A DNA stretch of 15,153 nt from Rhodocyclaceae bacterium UBA2346 (GTDB lineage Bacteria > Pseudomonadota > Gammaproteobacteria > Burkholderiales > Rhodocyclaceae). The position numbers and the translations under genes are program-made. A model generated the notes under the pieces. It worked only from the letters and a program-made list of their open reading frames with translations. It did not search any database and was not told the origin of the DNA. Location of the stretch: positions 1-15,153 of the forward strand of contig DDUE01000003.1 of assembly GCA_002344625.1 (NCBI GenBank), read 5' to 3'. This document shows positions 1 through 7,237 of the stretch, in pieces (within the stretch, counting starts at the first letter, position 1; the number at the start of each line of letters is the position of its first letter).

Positions 1-108
1 GCGAGGGCTGCGGCCCGGGGGGGGGGATATGGACGCGGGAGTTGTCGGGCAGCGAGGGGATCGGGGGCGGCCGGGGGGGGGAAACGGGGGCGGGCCGCGG
101 GGGGGGGG
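1..108. other. Corrupted, G-homopolymer contig end within minD
   Basis: This stretch is dominated by G runs: 10 G at 17-26, 9 G at 73-81 and 11 G at 99-109. Good MinD coding sequence begins abruptly at 109. Frame 1 is open across the stretch and keeps the right spacing to MinD: a Lys codon at 82 and Arg-Ala codons at 91-96 fall where MinD proteins have the KSxRA segment before [10 protein letters not shown]. This suggests that real minD bases were overwritten in place, as happens with no-signal G calls in two-colour sequencing or in low-coverage contig ends. The sequencing explanation is inference. The mismatch with expected MinD residues is seen directly. Confidence 0.75.
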
Positions 109-411
109 GAGCCGGTCAAGGAACATCTGCTGCTCACCCGCTACTCTCCCAAGCGCGTCGACGACGGCGAAATGCTTTCGTACAAGGATGTGCAGGAACT
201 CCTCCGGGTGCCGCTGATCGGCGTGATTCCCGAGTCCGAGTCGGTGCTGCATGCCTCGAACCAGGGCACGCCGGCCATCCACCTCAAGGGAACCGATGTT
301 TCGGAAGCCTACACCGACGTGGTTGCGCGATTCCTCGGCGAAGACCAGCCGCTGCGTTTCGTCAATTACGACAAACCAGGACTGATCAAGCGCCTGTTCG
401 GAGGCAAGTGA
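1..411 (+). CDS. minD: Septum-site-determining ATPase MinD, C-terminal part (5' end missing)
   Basis: MinD is the membrane-associated ATPase of the Min system. It recruits MinC to block FtsZ assembly near the poles and is released by MinE. Only the C-terminal part is present and only codons from 109 on are reliable. They encode [17 protein letters not shown], then the segment [27 protein letters not shown], and end in [10 protein letters not shown]. That final stretch is the amphipathic membrane-targeting helix typical of MinD. The Walker A and switch regions lie upstream of the window. The stop codon is at 409-411 and minE starts one base later, so the two genes are surely co-transcribed. 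The first 36 codons are unreliable (see the corrupted stretch) and should not be used in comparisons. Confidence 0.93.
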   Translation, partial: ARAAARGGGYGRGSCRAARGSGAAGGGKRGRAAGGGEPVKEHLLLTRYSPKRVDDGEMLSYKDVQELLRVPLIGVIPESESVLHASNQGTPAIHLKGTDVSEAYTDVVARFLGEDQPLRFVNYDKPGLIKRLFGGK

Positions 412-412
412 C

Positions 413-673
413 ATGTCGCTACTGACCCTGCTGTTCGGCGAAAAGAAAAAGACCGCCTCGGTCGCCAAGGAGCGCCTGCAACTCATCATCGCGCGCGAAC
501 ACGGCACGGATGGGCGCGGGGCCGATTTCCTGCCGGCGCTGCAGCGCGAGCTGATCGAGGTGATCTCGAAGTACGTCGCGGTCAACCCCGACGACATCAA
601 GGTTCAACTCGAGAAGCAGGACAACTACGAAGTCCTCGAAGTCAACATCGTCCTGCCCGAACTCAAGCCCTGA
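413..673 (+). CDS. minE: Cell division topological specificity factor MinE
   Basis: MinE stimulates the MinD ATPase and drives the pole-to-pole oscillation that confines division to midcell. The product is 86 residues, the usual size. The N-terminal [23 protein letters not shown] segment carries the membrane-binding start and the anti-MinCD region (residues 1 to about 30, including [13 protein letters not shown]). The C-terminal part, with [22 protein letters not shown] and [11 protein letters not shown], is the topological-specificity and dimerisation domain. The ATG at 413 follows the minD stop with a one-base gap, and the ribosome site AGGCAAG lies inside the end of minD. It is the last gene of the min operon here, followed by 534 bases without a gene. 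Confidence 0.97.
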   Translation: MSLLTLLFGEKKKTASVAKERLQLIIAREHGTDGRGADFLPALQRELIEVISKYVAVNPDDIKVQLEKQDNYEVLEVNIVLPELKP

Positions 674-798
674 CAGACCGCGGGGGGCGTGTACCGCGCC
701 CCGCTCCACCCCGTTCCGGTAAGCGCCGCACTCCCCGCCGCCTTGCCCTGACCCCCTTCTCGTCCCTCGTTTCCCGGCATCGCGCACAGCGGCAAGTC

Positions 799-815
799 TG
801 CACCGCGAGCGTGCC
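799..815 (+). promoter_or_regulatory. NtrC-like enhancer box 1
   Basis: The sequence TGCACC-GCGAG-CGTGCC matches the NtrC dyad TGCACC-N5-GGTGCA at 10 of 12 defined bases, with the left half perfect. Its centre is at 807, about 126 bp upstream of the start site predicted from the sigma-54 element at 906-922. It sits 30 bp (about three helical turns) from a second box. The match is seen directly; binding is inferred. Confidence 0.5.
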
Positions 816-828
816 CTTACACGACGCA

Positions 829-845
829 TTCACACCCATGGTGCC
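829..845 (+). promoter_or_regulatory. NtrC-like enhancer box 2
   Basis: The sequence TTCACA-CCCAT-GGTGCC matches TGCACC-N5-GGTGCA at 9 of 12 bases. It is centred at 837, about -96 from the predicted start. Together with box 1 the arrangement resembles paired NtrC sites upstream of glnA-type promoters, which lie roughly 100 to 140 bp upstream. Confidence 0.45.
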
Positions 846-905
846 CCACCCGGAGCCAAGGTCCGGTAAACGAAGCTTTTGCAGGCTTTTTCCGCCCAAT
901 TTCAC

Positions 906-922
906 TTGGCACGCTTAGTGCT
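906..922 (+). promoter_or_regulatory. Sigma-54 (-24/-12) promoter for aapJQMP
   Basis: The sequence TTGGCACG-CTTA-GTGCT has the invariant GG (908-909) and GC (920-921) exactly 10 bp apart and differs from YTGGCACG-N4-TTGCW only at one base of the -12 half. The predicted start of transcription is near 933. Two NtrC-like boxes sit upstream at the expected distance, which suggests nitrogen control of the transporter downstream. Confidence 0.75.
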
Positions 923-932
923 TTTACTCATC

Positions 933-1207
933 GACACGCTACCGGATCACTGATATCAATAAAGTTATTCATTAATTTCAATAGCTTGATGTTTATGTTC
1001 GGGTTAACCCGCGGTACTGGCGCCGGTAGGGAGTTTCCCTATCTCTATTGCACTGACGATTGCCGACGACAATACTAGCCGGGTCAGAGTCTGTTTCTGG
1101 CCTCGTTCTGAAGTGGAACCGCGCATTGACCTGCGCCCAGTCGCACCTCCGGACGTGCCGTGGAAACCTGTTGGCGTTACTTCAAAAATCGATACGGAGG
1201 TTCATTT
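933..1207 (+). promoter_or_regulatory. Long dyad-rich leader of the aap operon
   Basis: If transcription starts at the sigma-54 element, the leader is about 275 nt. An AT-rich part (about 950-1000) is followed by closely packed dyads: a perfect 12-bp palindrome at 1000-1011 (CGGGTTAACCCG), an imperfect one at 1015-1028, and a hairpin at 1027-1041 (TAGGGA-GTT-TCCCTA). No short ORF with a good ribosome site stands out. The aapJ ribosome site GGAGG is at 1196-1200. Function unknown: attenuator, operator or RNA-stability element are all possible. Confidence 0.4.
1048..1076 (+). promoter_or_regulatory. Possible sigma-70 promoter in the aap leader
   Basis: TTGCAC (1048-1053) and AATACT (1071-1076) are separated by 17 bp. 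The matches to consensus are only 3 of 6 and 4 of 6, so this is a weak candidate for a second, nitrogen-independent promoter. Confidence 0.25.
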
Positions 1208-2236
1208 ATGAAAGCAGCCAAGACAACCCTCATCGCAGCAGCCGTTGCCGCCACGGCGGGTCTCTCCTTGCCGGCCCATGCCGGCACGACGCTCGACGCG
1301 GTACTCAAGAAGGGGTTCGTGCAGTGTGGCGTCAGCGACGGCCTGCCAGGCTTCTCCTACACCGACGAAAAGGGCCAGTACAAGGGCATCGACGTCGATG
1401 TGTGTCGTGGCGTGGCCGCCGCGGTGTTCGGCGACGCGAGCAAGGTGCGCTTCAGCCCGCTGACCGCCAAGGAGCGCTTCACCGCCGTGCAGTCGGGCGA
1501 AGTCGACGTCCTGTCGCGCAACACGACCTGGACCAGTTCGCGCGACGCGGGCATGGGCCTGAGTTTCACCGGGGTCACCTACTACGACGGCCAGGGCTTC
1601 CTGGTGAGCACCAAGATCGGCGTCAAGAGCGCCAAGGAACTCGATGGGGCGTCGGTGTGCATCCAGTCGGGCACCACGACCGAGTTGAACCTCACCGATT
1701 ACTTCCGCGCCAACGGCATGAAGTACACCCCGATCACCTACGACAAGTCCGACGAAACCGTGAAGGCGCTCGAAGCCGGCCGTTGCGACGTGCTGACGTC
1801 CGACCAGTCGCAGCTCTACGCCCAGCGCATCAAGCTCGGCAACCCGGCCGACTTCATCGTATTGCCGGAAGTGATTTCCAAGGAGCCGCTCGGCCCGGTC
1901 GTGCGCCAGGGTGACGACGAATGGTTCAACATCGTTCGCTGGACGCTGTTCGCGATGGTCAACGCCGAAGAGCTGGGCCTGACTTCGGGCAACGTCGAGG
2001 AGCAGGCCAAGACCTCCGCGAACCCCGACGTGCGCCGCCTGCTCGGCGCCGAAGGCGAATACGGCAAGGACCTCAAGCTGCAGAAGGACTGGGCGCTGCA
2101 GATCGTCAAGCAGGTCGGCAACTACGGTGAGATGTTCGAGCGCAATGTCGGCATGGGCAGCGAGCTGAAGATCGCGCGCGGCCAGAACGCGCTGTGGAAC
2201 GTGGGCGGCCTGCAGTACGCCCCGCCGGTTCGCTAA
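1208..2236 (+). CDS. aapJ: Periplasmic general L-amino-acid-binding protein, AapJ-type
   Basis: This is the solute-binding protein of a polar amino-acid ABC importer. It captures L-amino acids in the periplasm and delivers them to AapQM. The ATG at 1208 is chosen over an in-frame one at 1160 because it has a strong ribosome site (GGAGG, 7 bp spacing) and begins a clear Sec signal peptide: MKAAKTTLIAAAVAATAGLSLPAHA, with cleavage after residue 25. The mature part is a family-3 binding protein with the segments GFVQCGVSDGLPGFS, YKGIDVDVCRGVAAAVFG, LTAKERFTAVQSGEVDVLSRNTTWT and CIQSGTTTELNLTDYF. Cysteines are at 40, 66, 151 and 193. The length of 342 residues matches AapJ. It is the first gene of the operon. 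A strong palindrome directly downstream probably keeps its transcript more abundant than that of the permeases. Confidence 0.93.
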   Translation: MKAAKTTLIAAAVAATAGLSLPAHAGTTLDAVLKKGFVQCGVSDGLPGFSYTDEKGQYKGIDVDVCRGVAAAVFGDASKVRFSPLTAKERFTAVQSGEVDVLSRNTTWTSSRDAGMGLSFTGVTYYDGQGFLVSTKIGVKSAKELDGASVCIQSGTTTELNLTDYFRANGMKYTPITYDKSDETVKALEAGRCDVLTSDQSQLYAQRIKLGNPADFIVLPEVISKEPLGPVVRQGDDEWFNIVRWTLFAMVNAEELGLTSGNVEEQAKTSANPDVRRLLGAEGEYGKDLKLQKDWALQIVKQVGNYGEMFERNVGMGSELKIARGQNALWNVGGLQYAPPVR

Positions 2237-2251
2237 GCGTCGCGCTTTGGG

Positions 2252-2275
2252 GGCCACCGTCCCGGGACGGTGGCC
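2252..2275 (+). terminator. 24-bp perfect palindrome between aapJ and aapQ
   Basis: A perfect inverted repeat (left arm GGCCACCGTCCC at 2252-2263, right arm its exact complement at 2264-2275) begins 15 bases after the aapJ stop. No T tract follows, so it is more likely a partial terminator or 3'-exonuclease barrier that raises binding-protein mRNA over permease mRNA. This is a common arrangement in ABC importer operons; the role here is inferred. Confidence 0.7.
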
Positions 2276-2302
2276 ATTCCGTTCATCCAACCGAGAAACC
2301 AC

Positions 2303-3487
2303 ATGCACAATACGACCGGCGTGAAGCCGTCCAGTGGTTCCATGCTGACCGACCCCAAAGCCCGCGCGCTGCTGTTCCAGGTGTTGTCGGTGTGCACGGT
2401 GGTGGGCATCGGCTGGTACCTCTTCCACAACACCCAGACCAATCTCGCGCAGCGCGGCATCACGTCGGGGTTCGGATTTCTCAACAACACCGCCGGCTTC
2501 GGCATCCTGCAATCCCTGATCGAGTTCAGCCCTACCGATACCTACGGCCGGGTGTTTTTCATCGGCCTGCTCAATACCTTGCTGGTTTCGGTGCTGGGGA
2601 TCTTCTTCGCCACCGTGATCGGCTTCATCATCGGCATCGCCCGGCTTTCGCCGAACTGGCTGATCAGCCGGCTGGCCGCGGTCTACATCGAAATCTTCCG
2701 CAACATCCCGCCGCTACTGCAGATATTCTTCTGGTATTTCGCGGTCCTGCGCGCCATGCCCGGTCCGCGTGACAGCTTTGCGCTATCGGACGTCTTCTTC
2801 CTGAACATCCGCGGCCTTTATGTGCCCGAACCGACGGCGACGCCCGCCTTCTGGGCATTCGCGCTCGCGCTGCTGCTGGCACTCGGGGGCGCATGGGAAC
2901 TCGCGCGCCGGGCGCGTTCGCTCAAGATCACCACCGGGCAGGAGTTCCCGGTGTTCTTCTCGTCGCTGGCGCTGCTCGTGATCCTGCCGGGACTATCGAT
3001 CCTGGTTTTCGGCAAGCCGTTCACCTGGACCCTGCCCGAGTTGCGCGGTTTCAACTTCGTCGGCGGAATGGTGATCATCCCGGAGCTGTTCGCGATCACG
3101 CTGGCGCTGACGATCTATACTGCCGCATTCATTGCCGAAACCGTGCGTTCGGGCATTCAATCGGTCAGCCACGGCCAGACCGAAGCCGCGCGTTCGCTGG
3201 GCCTGCGGCCCAAGCACATGTTGCGCCTGGTGATCATCCCGCAAGCGATGCGCGTGATCATCCCGCCGCTCACCAGCCAGTATCTCAACCTGGTCAAGAA
3301 TTCGTCGCTCGCCGCGGCCATCGGCTATCCCGATCTGGTGTCGCTGTTCGCCGGCACGGTACTCAACCAGACGGGCCAGGCCATAGAAACCATCGCCATC
3401 ACGATGTCGGTTTACCTCGCCATCAGCCTGACCATCTCCTTCCTGATGAACATCTACAACAAGCGCATCGCGCTGATCGAGCGATAA
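2303..3487 (+). CDS. aapQ: Amino-acid ABC transporter permease, AapQ-type
   Basis: This inner-membrane permease forms the translocation pore with AapM. The start is placed at ATG 2303 (MHNTTGVKPSSG), giving 394 residues. An in-frame GTG at 2270 lies inside the palindrome and has no ribosome site. Hydrophobic segments are visible at about residues 24-41, 84-112, 135-150, 180-200, 218-237, 258-275 and 364-384. The cytoplasmic loop that contacts the ATPase (EAA loop) is at about 294-320: EAARSLGLRPKHMLRLVIIPQA. The long insert between the first and later membrane segments, with IFRNIPPLLQIFFWYFAVL, is typical of AapQ and distinguishes it from short HisQ/M permeases. It is followed after 13 bases by aapM. 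Confidence 0.92.
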   Translation: MHNTTGVKPSSGSMLTDPKARALLFQVLSVCTVVGIGWYLFHNTQTNLAQRGITSGFGFLNNTAGFGILQSLIEFSPTDTYGRVFFIGLLNTLLVSVLGIFFATVIGFIIGIARLSPNWLISRLAAVYIEIFRNIPPLLQIFFWYFAVLRAMPGPRDSFALSDVFFLNIRGLYVPEPTATPAFWAFALALLLALGGAWELARRARSLKITTGQEFPVFFSSLALLVILPGLSILVFGKPFTWTLPELRGFNFVGGMVIIPELFAITLALTIYTAAFIAETVRSGIQSVSHGQTEAARSLGLRPKHMLRLVIIPQAMRVIIPPLTSQYLNLVKNSSLAAAIGYPDLVSLFAGTVLNQTGQAIETIAITMSVYLAISLTISFLMNIYNKRIALIER

Positions 3488-3500
3488 GGAGAGCGACGCG

Positions 3501-4598
3501 ATGACGACCCATACCTTCAAACCGAGCCTGCCACCACCGCCGATGTCGGTCGGCCCCGCCGCCTGGATCCGGGCGAACCTGTTCTCGAACTGGTTCAACA
3601 GCCTGCTGACCTTCCTGGCGATCTACCTGATCTGGATCCTGATCCCGCCGGTCATCAAATGGGCATTCATCGACGCCGACTGGAACGGCACCAGCCGCGA
3701 TGCGTGCACCAGCGGCGGGGCGTGCTGGGTATTCATCAAGGTACGGTTTTCGCAGTTCATGTACGGTTTCTATCCGGAACATTTGCGCTGGCGGGTGGAC
3801 CTCACCGTGCTGCTCGCGATCGCCGGCTCGATCCCGCTGTTTCTCAAGGCGATGCCGAAGAAGCTCCCGTATGGCCTCGCGTTCGGCCTGATCTACCCGA
3901 TCGTTGCATGGGTCCTGCTTTTCGGCGGCATGTTCGGCCTCGCCGAGGTCCAGACCAGCCAGTGGGGCGGACTGATGCTCACGCTGGTGATCGCCACGGT
4001 CGGCATCGGCGGCGCGATGCCGCTGGGCATCCTGCTGGCACTCGGCAGGCGCTCGCACATGCCCGCGGTGCGGGTCATCTGCGTGACCTTCATCGAGTTC
4101 TGGCGCGGCGTGCCGCTGATCACCGTGCTGTTCATGTCGTCGGTGATGCTGCCCTTGTTCCTGCCCGAGCAGATGAGCTTCGACAAGCTGCTGCGCGCCC
4201 TCATCGCGGTCATGCTGTTCGAGGCGGCTTACATCGCCGAAGTCGTCCGCGGTGGGCTCCAGGCGATTCCCAAGGGCCAGTATGAAGCCGCTGGCGCGAT
4301 GGGCCTGGGTTACTGGCGGATGATGGGCCTGGTGATCCTGCCCCAGGCGCTGAAGCTGGTCATTCCGGGCATCGTGAACACCTTCATCGCGCTGTTCAAG
4401 GATACCAGCCTGGTCATCATCATCGGCCTGTTCGACCTCTTCAACAGCATCCACCAGGCCACCGTCGACCCCGCCTGGCTTGGATATGCAACCGAAGGCT
4501 ACGTGTTTGCGGCACTGGTATTCTGGATTTTCTGTTTCGGCATGTCCCGCTATTCGATGCATATCGAACGCAAGCTGGATCGTGGCCACAAGCGTTAG
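3501..4598 (+). CDS. aapM: Amino-acid ABC transporter permease, AapM-type
   Basis: This is the second permease subunit, 365 residues, pairing with AapQ. The ATG at 3501 has a good ribosome site (AAGGAGAG at 3486-3493) that begins inside the aapQ stop. An N-terminal cytoplasmic tail (about 1-30) is followed by membrane segments near 33-52, 102-116, 126-145, 157-182, 204-220, 232-248 and 333-347. The EAA loop is at about 262-285: [24 protein letters not shown]. The loop between the first two segments contains two cysteines (69 and 75) flanking a short Ser/Gly stretch and may be periplasmic. The tail is basic and cytoplasmic ([12 protein letters not shown]). Placement between aapQ and the ATPase gene is the standard aapJQMP order. 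Confidence 0.92.
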   Translation: MTTHTFKPSLPPPPMSVGPAAWIRANLFSNWFNSLLTFLAIYLIWILIPPVIKWAFIDADWNGTSRDACTSGGACWVFIKVRFSQFMYGFYPEHLRWRVDLTVLLAIAGSIPLFLKAMPKKLPYGLAFGLIYPIVAWVLLFGGMFGLAEVQTSQWGGLMLTLVIATVGIGGAMPLGILLALGRRSHMPAVRVICVTFIEFWRGVPLITVLFMSSVMLPLFLPEQMSFDKLLRALIAVMLFEAAYIAEVVRGGLQAIPKGQYEAAGAMGLGYWRMMGLVILPQALKLVIPGIVNTFIALFKDTSLVIIIGLFDLFNSIHQATVDPAWLGYATEGYVFAALVFWIFCFGMSRYSMHIERKLDRGHKR

Positions 4599-4609
4599 GA
4601 ACCCCGCTC

Positions 4610-5380
4610 ATGACTGACATCGAAAACAACCACCGCGCGCTTGGCGACAAGCAGATGATCCTGATGGAAAACGTCAACAAGTGGTACGGCGAGTTCCACG
4701 TGCTCAAGGACATCAATCTGAAAGTCCGCCAGGGCGAGCGCATCGTGCTGTGCGGCCCCTCGGGCTCGGGCAAGTCGACCACCATCCGCTGCATCAACCG
4801 GCTCGAAGAACACCAGGCCGGCAAGATCGTGGTCGACGGGGTCGAACTCACTTCCGACCTCAAACAGATCGAAACCATCCGGCGCGAAGTCGGCATGGTG
4901 TTCCAGCATTTCAACCTGTTCCCGCACCTGACCGTGCTGCAGAACTGCACCCTCGCCCCGATGTGGGTGCGCAAGATGCCCAAGCGCGAAGCCGAGGAAA
5001 TCGCGATGCAGTTTCTCGAGCGGGTACGCATTCCCGAGCAGGCCAACAAGTACCCCGGCCAGCTCTCGGGTGGCCAGCAGCAGCGTGTCGCGATCGCCCG
5101 CGCGCTGTGCATGAAGCCGATGATCATGTTGTTCGACGAACCCACCTCGGCGCTCGACCCCGAGATGGTCAAGGAGGTACTCGACACCATGGTGAGCCTC
5201 GCCGAAAGCGGCATGACGATGCTGTGCGTCACCCACGAAATGGGCTTCGCCCGCACCGTGGCTGACCGTGTCATCTTCATGGACAAGGGCGAGATCGTCG
5301 AGATGGCCCCGCCCGAAGAGTTCTTCTCGAATCCCAAGTCCGACCGCACCCGCACCTTCCTGGGCCAAATCCTGCACTGA
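4610..5380 (+). CDS. aapP: Amino-acid ABC transporter ATP-binding protein, AapP-type
   Basis: This cytoplasmic ATPase powers the AapQM channel. All nucleotide-binding motifs are intact: Walker [10 protein letters not shown] (49-57), Q-loop Gln99 in [10 protein letters not shown], signature LSGGQ (152-156), Walker B MLFDEP (173-178), D-loop SALD (180-183) and switch His209 in VTHEMGFA. The length of 256 residues is normal for polar amino-acid ATPases. The ATG at 4610 follows AGGA at 4597-4600 that overlaps the aapM stop. An internal ATG at 4655 would remove only a non-conserved tail. It is the last gene of the operon, followed by a GC-rich hairpin. Confidence 0.95.
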   Translation: MTDIENNHRALGDKQMILMENVNKWYGEFHVLKDINLKVRQGERIVLCGPSGSGKSTTIRCINRLEEHQAGKIVVDGVELTSDLKQIETIRREVGMVFQHFNLFPHLTVLQNCTLAPMWVRKMPKREAEEIAMQFLERVRIPEQANKYPGQLSGGQQQRVAIARALCMKPMIMLFDEPTSALDPEMVKEVLDTMVSLAESGMTMLCVTHEMGFARTVADRVIFMDKGEIVEMAPPEEFFSNPKSDRTRTFLGQILH

Positions 5381-5672
5381 TCCGGGCTACACACCCCAAA
5401 GACGGATCGCATGGCTTCGAGGGCGGTGCCATTCGCATGCCCCGCCGGCCGGGGCGCTTGCATACGATCTCGCCAACGACGGCACCCAGTTGACCAGGGA
5501 ACACATGGTCGCACCGGATAAGATGTTTCAGGACAGACCAACCAACAAGTGAGTTTCTGGGCGAAATGTTGAACAGCGGTCGTGTTTCATATTTCCAAAC
5601 CGCATCCCCTGGCTCGCACAACCAGCGGAGCTTCGCTCGCGATGCGTCCCATCACAAGCTTGCGGGCAAGAT
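5381..5672. other. Intergenic region between aapP and the EamA gene
   Basis: This is a 292-base spacer between convergent genes. Besides the hairpin at 5439-5455 I find no gene with a credible start, ribosome site or recognisable product. A near-palindrome around 5632-5645 (AGCGGAGCTTCGCT) could belong to termination of the minus-strand exporter. Confidence 0.4.
5439..5455 (+). terminator. Hairpin after aapP, possible operon terminator
   Basis: GCCCCG-CCGGC-CGGGGC forms a 6-bp all-GC stem with a 5-base loop, about 60 bases after the aapP stop. No T tract follows, so termination is plausible but unproven. Confidence 0.4.
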
Positions 5673-6632
5673 CTATCTTGGCGGTTCTGCAGCCGCCGAC
5701 GATACGCGGCGCCCAAGCAAGCCGTCGAGCAAGGCTGTCGCCGCCTTGCCATAAAGGATCAGGCCGAGCGCCATGAAGATCAGCGGCAGCGCGGCGAACA
5801 CCCAGCCGGTGAGCGCCTCGCCGCCGAATGCCACCCCCACCAGCAGCGCCACCGCCGGATTCACGAAGGAATAGCTGCCTGCCAGCGCCGCCGAGGTGTT
5901 CTGCAGCAGCCACAGATAGGCGTTCAACGCGACCATGGTGCCCATGACCACGAGATAGGCCCAGGCCGCCCAGGCACGCGGCGTCACCTCGCCCAAGGCC
6001 GGCATCGACTCGAACCCCAGGGCGGCGAGCGCCCCCAGCGCGCCCCCGGTCAGCCACTGGACCGCGGCGGCCATCGTCGGTGGCGGCAACACCAGCTTGC
6101 GTGATGCATACGAACCGATGCTCCAGGCCAGCGGCCCGGCAAACGCCAGCAAAGTACCCGACCAGGTCGCGGAAAAATCGCCCTCCAGCGCCAGCAGCAT
6201 TGCCCCCACGACGCCAACGCCCAGGCCCAGCCAGCTGGTCAGCGGCACGCGCTCGCCGCCCATGCGCGTCCACAGCGCCAGCCACATCGGCATGGTGGTG
6301 ACGACGGTCGCCATGAGCCCCGACCCGATGCCGAGTTTCTGGGCATAGCTCACCATGTTGAGCGCCAGGAACACCATCAATCCCCCGACCACCGCGCCGT
6401 TGAACCATTGCCGCGGCGGCGGTAGGCGATGGCCGCGCATCAGGGCCACGCCCAGCATGATCGTCCCCGCGAGAATGAAGCGCGACGCATTCATCCACAT
6501 CGGCGGCATCGACTCCATCGCCACCGAAATGGCGAAGTAAGTCGTTCCCCACACCACGTAGACCAGCAACAGCGCGATCGTGATACCGATCGAGCGCCTT
6601 CGCGCGGCCTGATCATTGAAAATGCCCGGCAT
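5673..6632 (-). CDS. EamA/DMT-family transporter (YedA-like)
   Basis: This is a predicted inner-membrane exporter of the drug/metabolite transporter superfamily with 319 residues. About ten hydrophobic segments form two EamA repeats: the first from about residue 17 to 140, the second from about 155 to 300. The N-terminal motif VYVVWGTTYFAISVAME followed by PPMWMNASRFILAG is typical of YedA/RhaT-like members. Related proteins export amino acids or other small metabolites, but the substrate cannot be read from sequence. The ATG at 6632 gives a short basic tail before the first membrane segment (residues about 16-34). It is transcribed away from a Lrp/AsnC-type regulator across 70 bp, the classic arrangement of an amino-acid exporter with its regulator. 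Confidence 0.85.
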   Translation of the reverse strand: MPGIFNDQAARRRSIGITIALLLVYVVWGTTYFAISVAMESMPPMWMNASRFILAGTIMLGVALMRGHRLPPPRQWFNGAVVGGLMVFLALNMVSYAQKLGIGSGLMATVVTTMPMWLALWTRMGGERVPLTSWLGLGVGVVGAMLLALEGDFSATWSGTLLAFAGPLAWSIGSYASRKLVLPPPTMAAAVQWLTGGALGALAALGFESMPALGEVTPRAWAAWAYLVVMGTMVALNAYLWLLQNTSAALAGSYSFVNPAVALLVGVAFGGEALTGWVFAALPLIFMALGLILYGKAATALLDGLLGRRVSSAAAEPPR

Positions 6633-6638
6633 GATGCG

Positions 6639-6704
6639 TATTCGTCCGAATAATTTCTTATAATTTCTACATTTACCGAAATTCTACTTACGAGACCGAA
6701 TAAT
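6639..6704. promoter_or_regulatory. Shared operator/promoter region of EamA gene and Lrp-type regulator
   Basis: The AT-rich 70-bp gap holds ordered repeats. A dyad TATTCG-TC-CGAATA is at 6639-6652. CCGAA boxes start at 6646, 6676 and 6696 (spacings 30 and 20 bp). An exact 9-base copy CCGAATAAT occurs at 6646-6654 and 6696-6704, the second overlapping the regulator's start codon. TAATTTCT is repeated with a 10-bp period at 6651 and 6661. A perfect plus-strand -10 box TATAAT is at 6659-6664 with a poor -35. The helical phasing fits a Lrp-family protein wrapping this DNA and controlling both genes. Confidence 0.6.
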
Positions 6705-7170
6705 GCAAGCAGATGTTCAGCCGGATGAATTGGACGGAAGAATTCTTTCTGCCCTGAGCGAAGACGGCCGACGTTCTTACGCCGACATCGGCGCAGCCGT
6801 CGGCCTCTCGACCGCTGCGGTACATGAACGCGTACGCAAGATGCTCGAGCGCGGCACGATCAAGCGTTTCACGATCAGCATCGAGCCGGAGCGCGTGGGG
6901 CTCAACTTCACCGCGTTCGTAGCCATTCGCAATGACGGCGGGATTCACTGCCGCGAGATGGCGCCGCGGCTCAGCCGCATGCCCGAAATCCTCGAACTGC
7001 ACAGCGTGGCCGGGGAATACGATTTCCTGGCCAAGATCCGCACCACCCATCCGCGCGCGCTCGAAGACGTTCTGTACGAGATCAAGGCCATCCCGGGCGT
7101 CGCCCGCACCATCAGCACGGTGGTGTTGAACACCGAATTCGAAGATCGCCCCCGGCGGCTGGGCACATAG
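6703..7170 (+). CDS. Lrp/AsnC-family transcriptional regulator
   Basis: This is a 155-residue feast/famine-type regulator. The N-terminal winged-helix DNA-binding domain covers about residues 7-60: LDGRILSALSEDGRRSYADIG, then the HTH region GLSTAAVHERVRKMLERGTI. The C-terminal RAM ligand-binding and oligomerisation domain covers about 65-145, with AGEYDFLAKI and the IKAIPGVARTISTVVL segment. The small ligand is probably an amino acid, by family knowledge. The start ATG at 6703 has only a weak ribosome site (GAG at 6692-6694) and lies in one of the repeats of the operator region, which suggests autoregulation. Its likely target is the divergent EamA exporter. The two tandem hairpins downstream terminate it. 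Confidence 0.92.
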   Translation: MQADVQPDELDGRILSALSEDGRRSYADIGAAVGLSTAAVHERVRKMLERGTIKRFTISIEPERVGLNFTAFVAIRNDGGIHCREMAPRLSRMPEILELHSVAGEYDFLAKIRTTHPRALEDVLYEIKAIPGVARTISTVVLNTEFEDRPRRLGT

Positions 7171-7215
7171 CGCATACGCGGCCGGTACCCAGACCTTGCC
7201 CGGGAACGCCGATCG

Positions 7216-7232
7216 GCCCGCGCCAAGCGGGC
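7216..7232 (+). terminator. Hairpin downstream of the Lrp-type gene
   Basis: GCCCGC-GCCAA-GCGGGC is a 6-bp stem with a 5-base loop, five bases before a second hairpin that has a T tract. The two may act together. It also lies where an activator site of the downstream sigma-54-like promoter would be expected. Confidence 0.4.
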
Positions 7233-7237
7233 GCCGC

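Larger units (their letters stand above)
674..905. promoter_or_regulatory. Intergenic region after minE, upstream of the aap promoter
   Basis: No credible gene lies here. Minus-strand open frames across it are low-complexity and have no ribosome site. A weak GC-rich inverted repeat (GCGGGG near 680, CCCCGC near 700) just after the minE stop could act as an intrinsic terminator, but it has no T tract. The rest is GC-rich spacer that carries the two NtrC-like boxes described separately. Confidence 0.4.

Noticed and set aside
29..425. Open frames rich in Gly/Arg overlapping the minD end
   Set aside because: They run through the artefactual G runs and are out of frame with the clear MinD C terminus.
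873..891. AAGC...GCTT followed by T run as a minE terminator
   Set aside because: The stem is only 4 bp with an 8-base loop, too weak to call.
1202..2512. Long minus-strand open frame opposite aapJ (436 codons)
   Set aside because: It is a shadow frame of high-GC coding sequence: composition dominated by His, Arg and Ala, no ribosome site, and the opposite strand encodes a full recognisable protein. The same applies to 3423-4589 (-), 4441-5541 (-), 7939-8850 (+) and 13060-14391 (-).
5268..5552. Possible small gene after aapP on the plus strand
   Set aside because: It overlaps the end of aapP in another frame, has no ribosome site and low-complexity Ser/Arg/Pro content.
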